Positions 10,609 through 12,441 of a stretch of 12,441 nucleotides of DNA are shown here, piece after piece (the stretch's first letter is position 1; each line of letters starts with the position of its first letter). The stretch comes from Acinetobacter sp. UBA6641. GTDB taxonomy: Bacteria > Pseudomonadota > Gammaproteobacteria > Pseudomonadales > Moraxellaceae. A program made the translations under genes and the position numbers. The DNA is taken from the NCBI GenBank assembly GCA_002455755.1, contig DKLL01000004.1, positions 20,895-33,335 of the forward strand. Direction: 5' to 3'. The notes under the pieces were generated by a model, which was not told the origin of the DNA, did no database searches, and saw only the letters and a program-made list of their open reading frames with translations.

Positions 10609-12441
10609 AGTATCGATCAATAAGCAACTGATGATCATAAAATTTTAAGAAAGGTTTAAGAGCTAAAAAAATGTCTTCTTTCAACTTAATATCTATCCAT
10701 GATTCATCCAAATAAATACATTCAGCCATAGCTCTGAAGATATGTTCAATTTCATGGTTATTCATTAAAAACTCTTCATTTTTTACTCTTTTATGAAGTG
10801 CGATTAAAAGTTCTTTAAAATTTGAAAATTGTTCATTATAAAAATCAAGTTTTGATGAAATATATGAAAAATATCCCTTCGCATTTTCGACCAAAGGGAT
10901 TAGGCATAGGTACAATTGCGCTATTTCATTGACAGTGAAATAGGCACGATTACTTTTAGGGGAAATATAAAAACCTTGTAGAACATCGATAGTTTTCAAT
11001 ATACCTTGAGTTCGATAGTGGTGATCTTTTAATAATGAAAACTTACGAATATCTCTAATATAACCATAACTTTCTAAATCTTGAATATTTTGAACTTTTC
11101 TTGCGGAACTAAAGTAAGAAAACAAACTTTTCTTTCTATTCCAAGCAATTACTTTGGGAATAAGCTGGTTTATTAACCATTCAAATGATGTTTGACAAGG
11201 CCACCATTTTTCTTCAGATACAGGGATTTTGCTGAGAGGAGGTTGCCACAATAAAGTAAGTTCATCGGTATCATTGATGCCTTCTATATTTTCTGCCCAA
11301 AACATACCATGATAAACATCTTCTATAGGTTTACCTCTTTCTCCAGTGTAAAGCTGTATGAAATTTCTAGATGCTGAAAAAATATGCCATTCAGTATTGC
11401 CTTTATCTACATCATGGGCATTCGTAAATTTAATCATTAACTCCCAAATTTCTTTAGATAGCGTGCATAAGCCAATATAAGTTTGACCTTGCCATGCAAT
11501 AAAAGGGAAGTTATGAGAAGCCCATTCGGTTTCAATTTTTTGTATTGCTGCTAGATATGCCTGCGTGAGATTGTCTGCAACCTCAATAAGTTGTTGTATA
11601 GCTTCGTTAGGTAGGTTAAAGCGACAATTTTGTAAATCTATGATTTTAGAATGGGCTAGATCATTACCAACATAAAACGGTCTATAGCGAGAGTTGATAG
11701 GTTGTCCTAAGTTTCCTAAGAAATTTTCTAACATCCATTTGTTTTCTAGAATAACACTTACCCCATGAGCATCATGAGTTTTAATCGTAAGATTGGCAGA
11801 GCCGACATGGTTTTCTGTGGGTAAAAGAGCTGAAATTTCTACCCATTTTTTTTTAATTTTCCAATTACCATCTTCAGAAGATGTTTCATCGAAGTCAGAA
11901 TAATTTATTGAAGAAAAATGTAGAAATTCACTGGCAGCATCTCTATTGTTTTTGACTGGATCAATTAATGCTTTATGTAATGTTGAAATAAAGTGGGTTC
12001 TAAGCATCCATTCATTATAAAACTGGCTTTCTGGTGCCATCGGAAAGAATTTGCTGACAATATCTGGATAAGGTTGTGATTTTATTGTTAGCGTTACGCT
12101 AGTCCATAGTTCCGCCTCAATTCCTAAGCAATGTAGTTCATGATAAATTTCATCCCATTTTTTTCGAATATTTCTTGGTACATCTTCTTGAGCAAGGATA
12201 ATGACATATTTTTTTATATTAGAGATTAAGTCATTTTGCTTGAACTTTTTTACAGTGTTGTCTAATTCTTGAATCGATAAGTTTTTCCAGCACTTGCATT
12301 CATATGCAGCAAGTTTGTTAGAGGATTTCGCAACATTTGCGCATATATCTAGCCCTCCTTGGTAGTGTCCATTGCCTGTTATTCGATGAACATTTGTCAA
12401 CTCTTTATCTTTGTAGAGTAACCATTCACAGTATTGCTCAA
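10595..12441 (-). CDS. PD-(D/E)XK nuclease-type protein, 5' end outside the window
   Basis: The leftward frame ends with TAG at 10595-10597 and stays open to the right edge, so the gene is partial; 614 residues are visible. The TTG at 12400 is an internal leucine codon: 13 further sense codons (EQYCEWLLYKDKE) precede it and read like a restriction-enzyme N-terminus. A Mrr-like active site is clear: GNGHYQGGLDI (visible Asp31) followed by YECK (Glu47, Lys49), then a conserved-looking KKYVIILAQE strand and GIEAELWTS ahead of PDIVSKFFP. The rest, over 450 residues, is helical and unassigned, without Walker motifs, and could sense or bind a target. It is AT-rich and convergent with the methyltransferase-HNH pair. 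I infer a defence nuclease; partner genes may lie beyond 12441. Confidence 0.82.
   Translation of the reverse strand, partial: EQYCEWLLYKDKELTNVHRITGNGHYQGGLDICANVAKSSNKLAAYECKCWKNLSIQELDNTVKKFKQNDLISNIKKYVIILAQEDVPRNIRKKWDEIYHELHCLGIEAELWTSVTLTIKSQPYPDIVSKFFPMAPESQFYNEWMLRTHFISTLHKALIDPVKNNRDAASEFLHFSSINYSDFDETSSEDGNWKIKKKWVEISALLPTENHVGSANLTIKTHDAHGVSVILENKWMLENFLGNLGQPINSRYRPFYVGNDLAHSKIIDLQNCRFNLPNEAIQQLIEVADNLTQAYLAAIQKIETEWASHNFPFIAWQGQTYIGLCTLSKEIWELMIKFTNAHDVDKGNTEWHIFSASRNFIQLYTGERGKPIEDVYHGMFWAENIEGINDTDELTLLWQPPLSKIPVSEEKWWPCQTSFEWLINQLIPKVIAWNRKKSLFSYFSSARKVQNIQDLESYGYIRDIRKFSLLKDHHYRTQGILKTIDVLQGFYISPKSNRAYFTVNEIAQLYLCLIPLVENAKGYFSYISSKLDFYNEQFSNFKELLIALHKRVKNEEFLMNNHEIEHIFRAMAECIYLDESWIDIKLKEDIFLALKPFLKFYDHQLLIDRYSTYM

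Noticed and set aside
12398..12400. TTG as the start of the PD-(D/E)XK protein
   Set aside because: The frame continues upstream with sense codons to the window edge and reads as part of the nuclease domain, so the gene is partial.
1..12441. CRISPR array, tRNA or rRNA genes, insertion sequences
   Set aside because: No regularly spaced repeats, cloverleaf-like tRNA sequence, rRNA segments or transposase motifs were seen by eye on either strand.

Overview
The window looks like accessory DNA (plasmid backbone or integrated conjugative/genomic island) of a gammaproteobacterium, most likely Acinetobacter or a close relative. This is inferred from the moderate-to-low GC, the codon style, the small lipoprotein genes, and the DUF932 / YqaJ / Gp3-like trio with AlpA-type regulators. 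No rRNA, tRNA, integrase, transposase, CRISPR array, replication protein or relaxase gene is visible, so plasmid and island cannot be told apart.

Layout. (1) 1-1900: an AT-rich leader full of inverted repeats, a leftward AlpA-like regulator (250-471), and a rightward, very AT-rich gene for a 425-residue protein of unknown function (577-1854) ending at a terminator. (2) 2005-4537: a leftward run of small exported or membrane proteins. It holds a 46-residue membrane protein, a 92-residue lipoprotein, a 49-residue membrane protein, a 138-residue Sec-exported protein, a 190-residue lipoprotein, and a decayed paralogue of that lipoprotein broken by a stop codon and a frameshift. (3) 4538-5049: mostly non-coding, containing a 131-bp nested inverted-repeat element (4698-4828) and a possible 22-codon micro-ORF. 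(4) 5050-8612: four rightward genes: a glycine-rich membrane protein, a DUF932 protein, a YqaJ/lambda-exonuclease-fold nuclease, and a Cys-rich protein of the Gp3-like / 'hydrolase or metal-binding' type. Strong intrinsic-terminator hairpins lie just upstream of the nuclease and Cys-rich genes, inside what should be their leaders. (5) 8650-12441: a second AlpA-like regulator with its own terminator, then an overlapping methyltransferase-HNH nuclease pair. Facing it and converging on it is a large PD-(D/E)XK nuclease-type protein whose 5' end lies beyond the window.

How the parts may work together. The DUF932-YqaJ-Gp3-like block reads as a plasmid or phage recombination module without a recognisable RecT/Erf/Beta annealase. 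The methyltransferase/HNH pair and the PD-(D/E)XK protein look like defence cargo. The 425-residue protein beside the other AlpA regulator may be further cargo. The exported-protein cluster may modify the cell envelope, but its function is unknown. These roles are inferences from families and context; motifs, overlaps, hairpins and lesions are read directly from the sequence.
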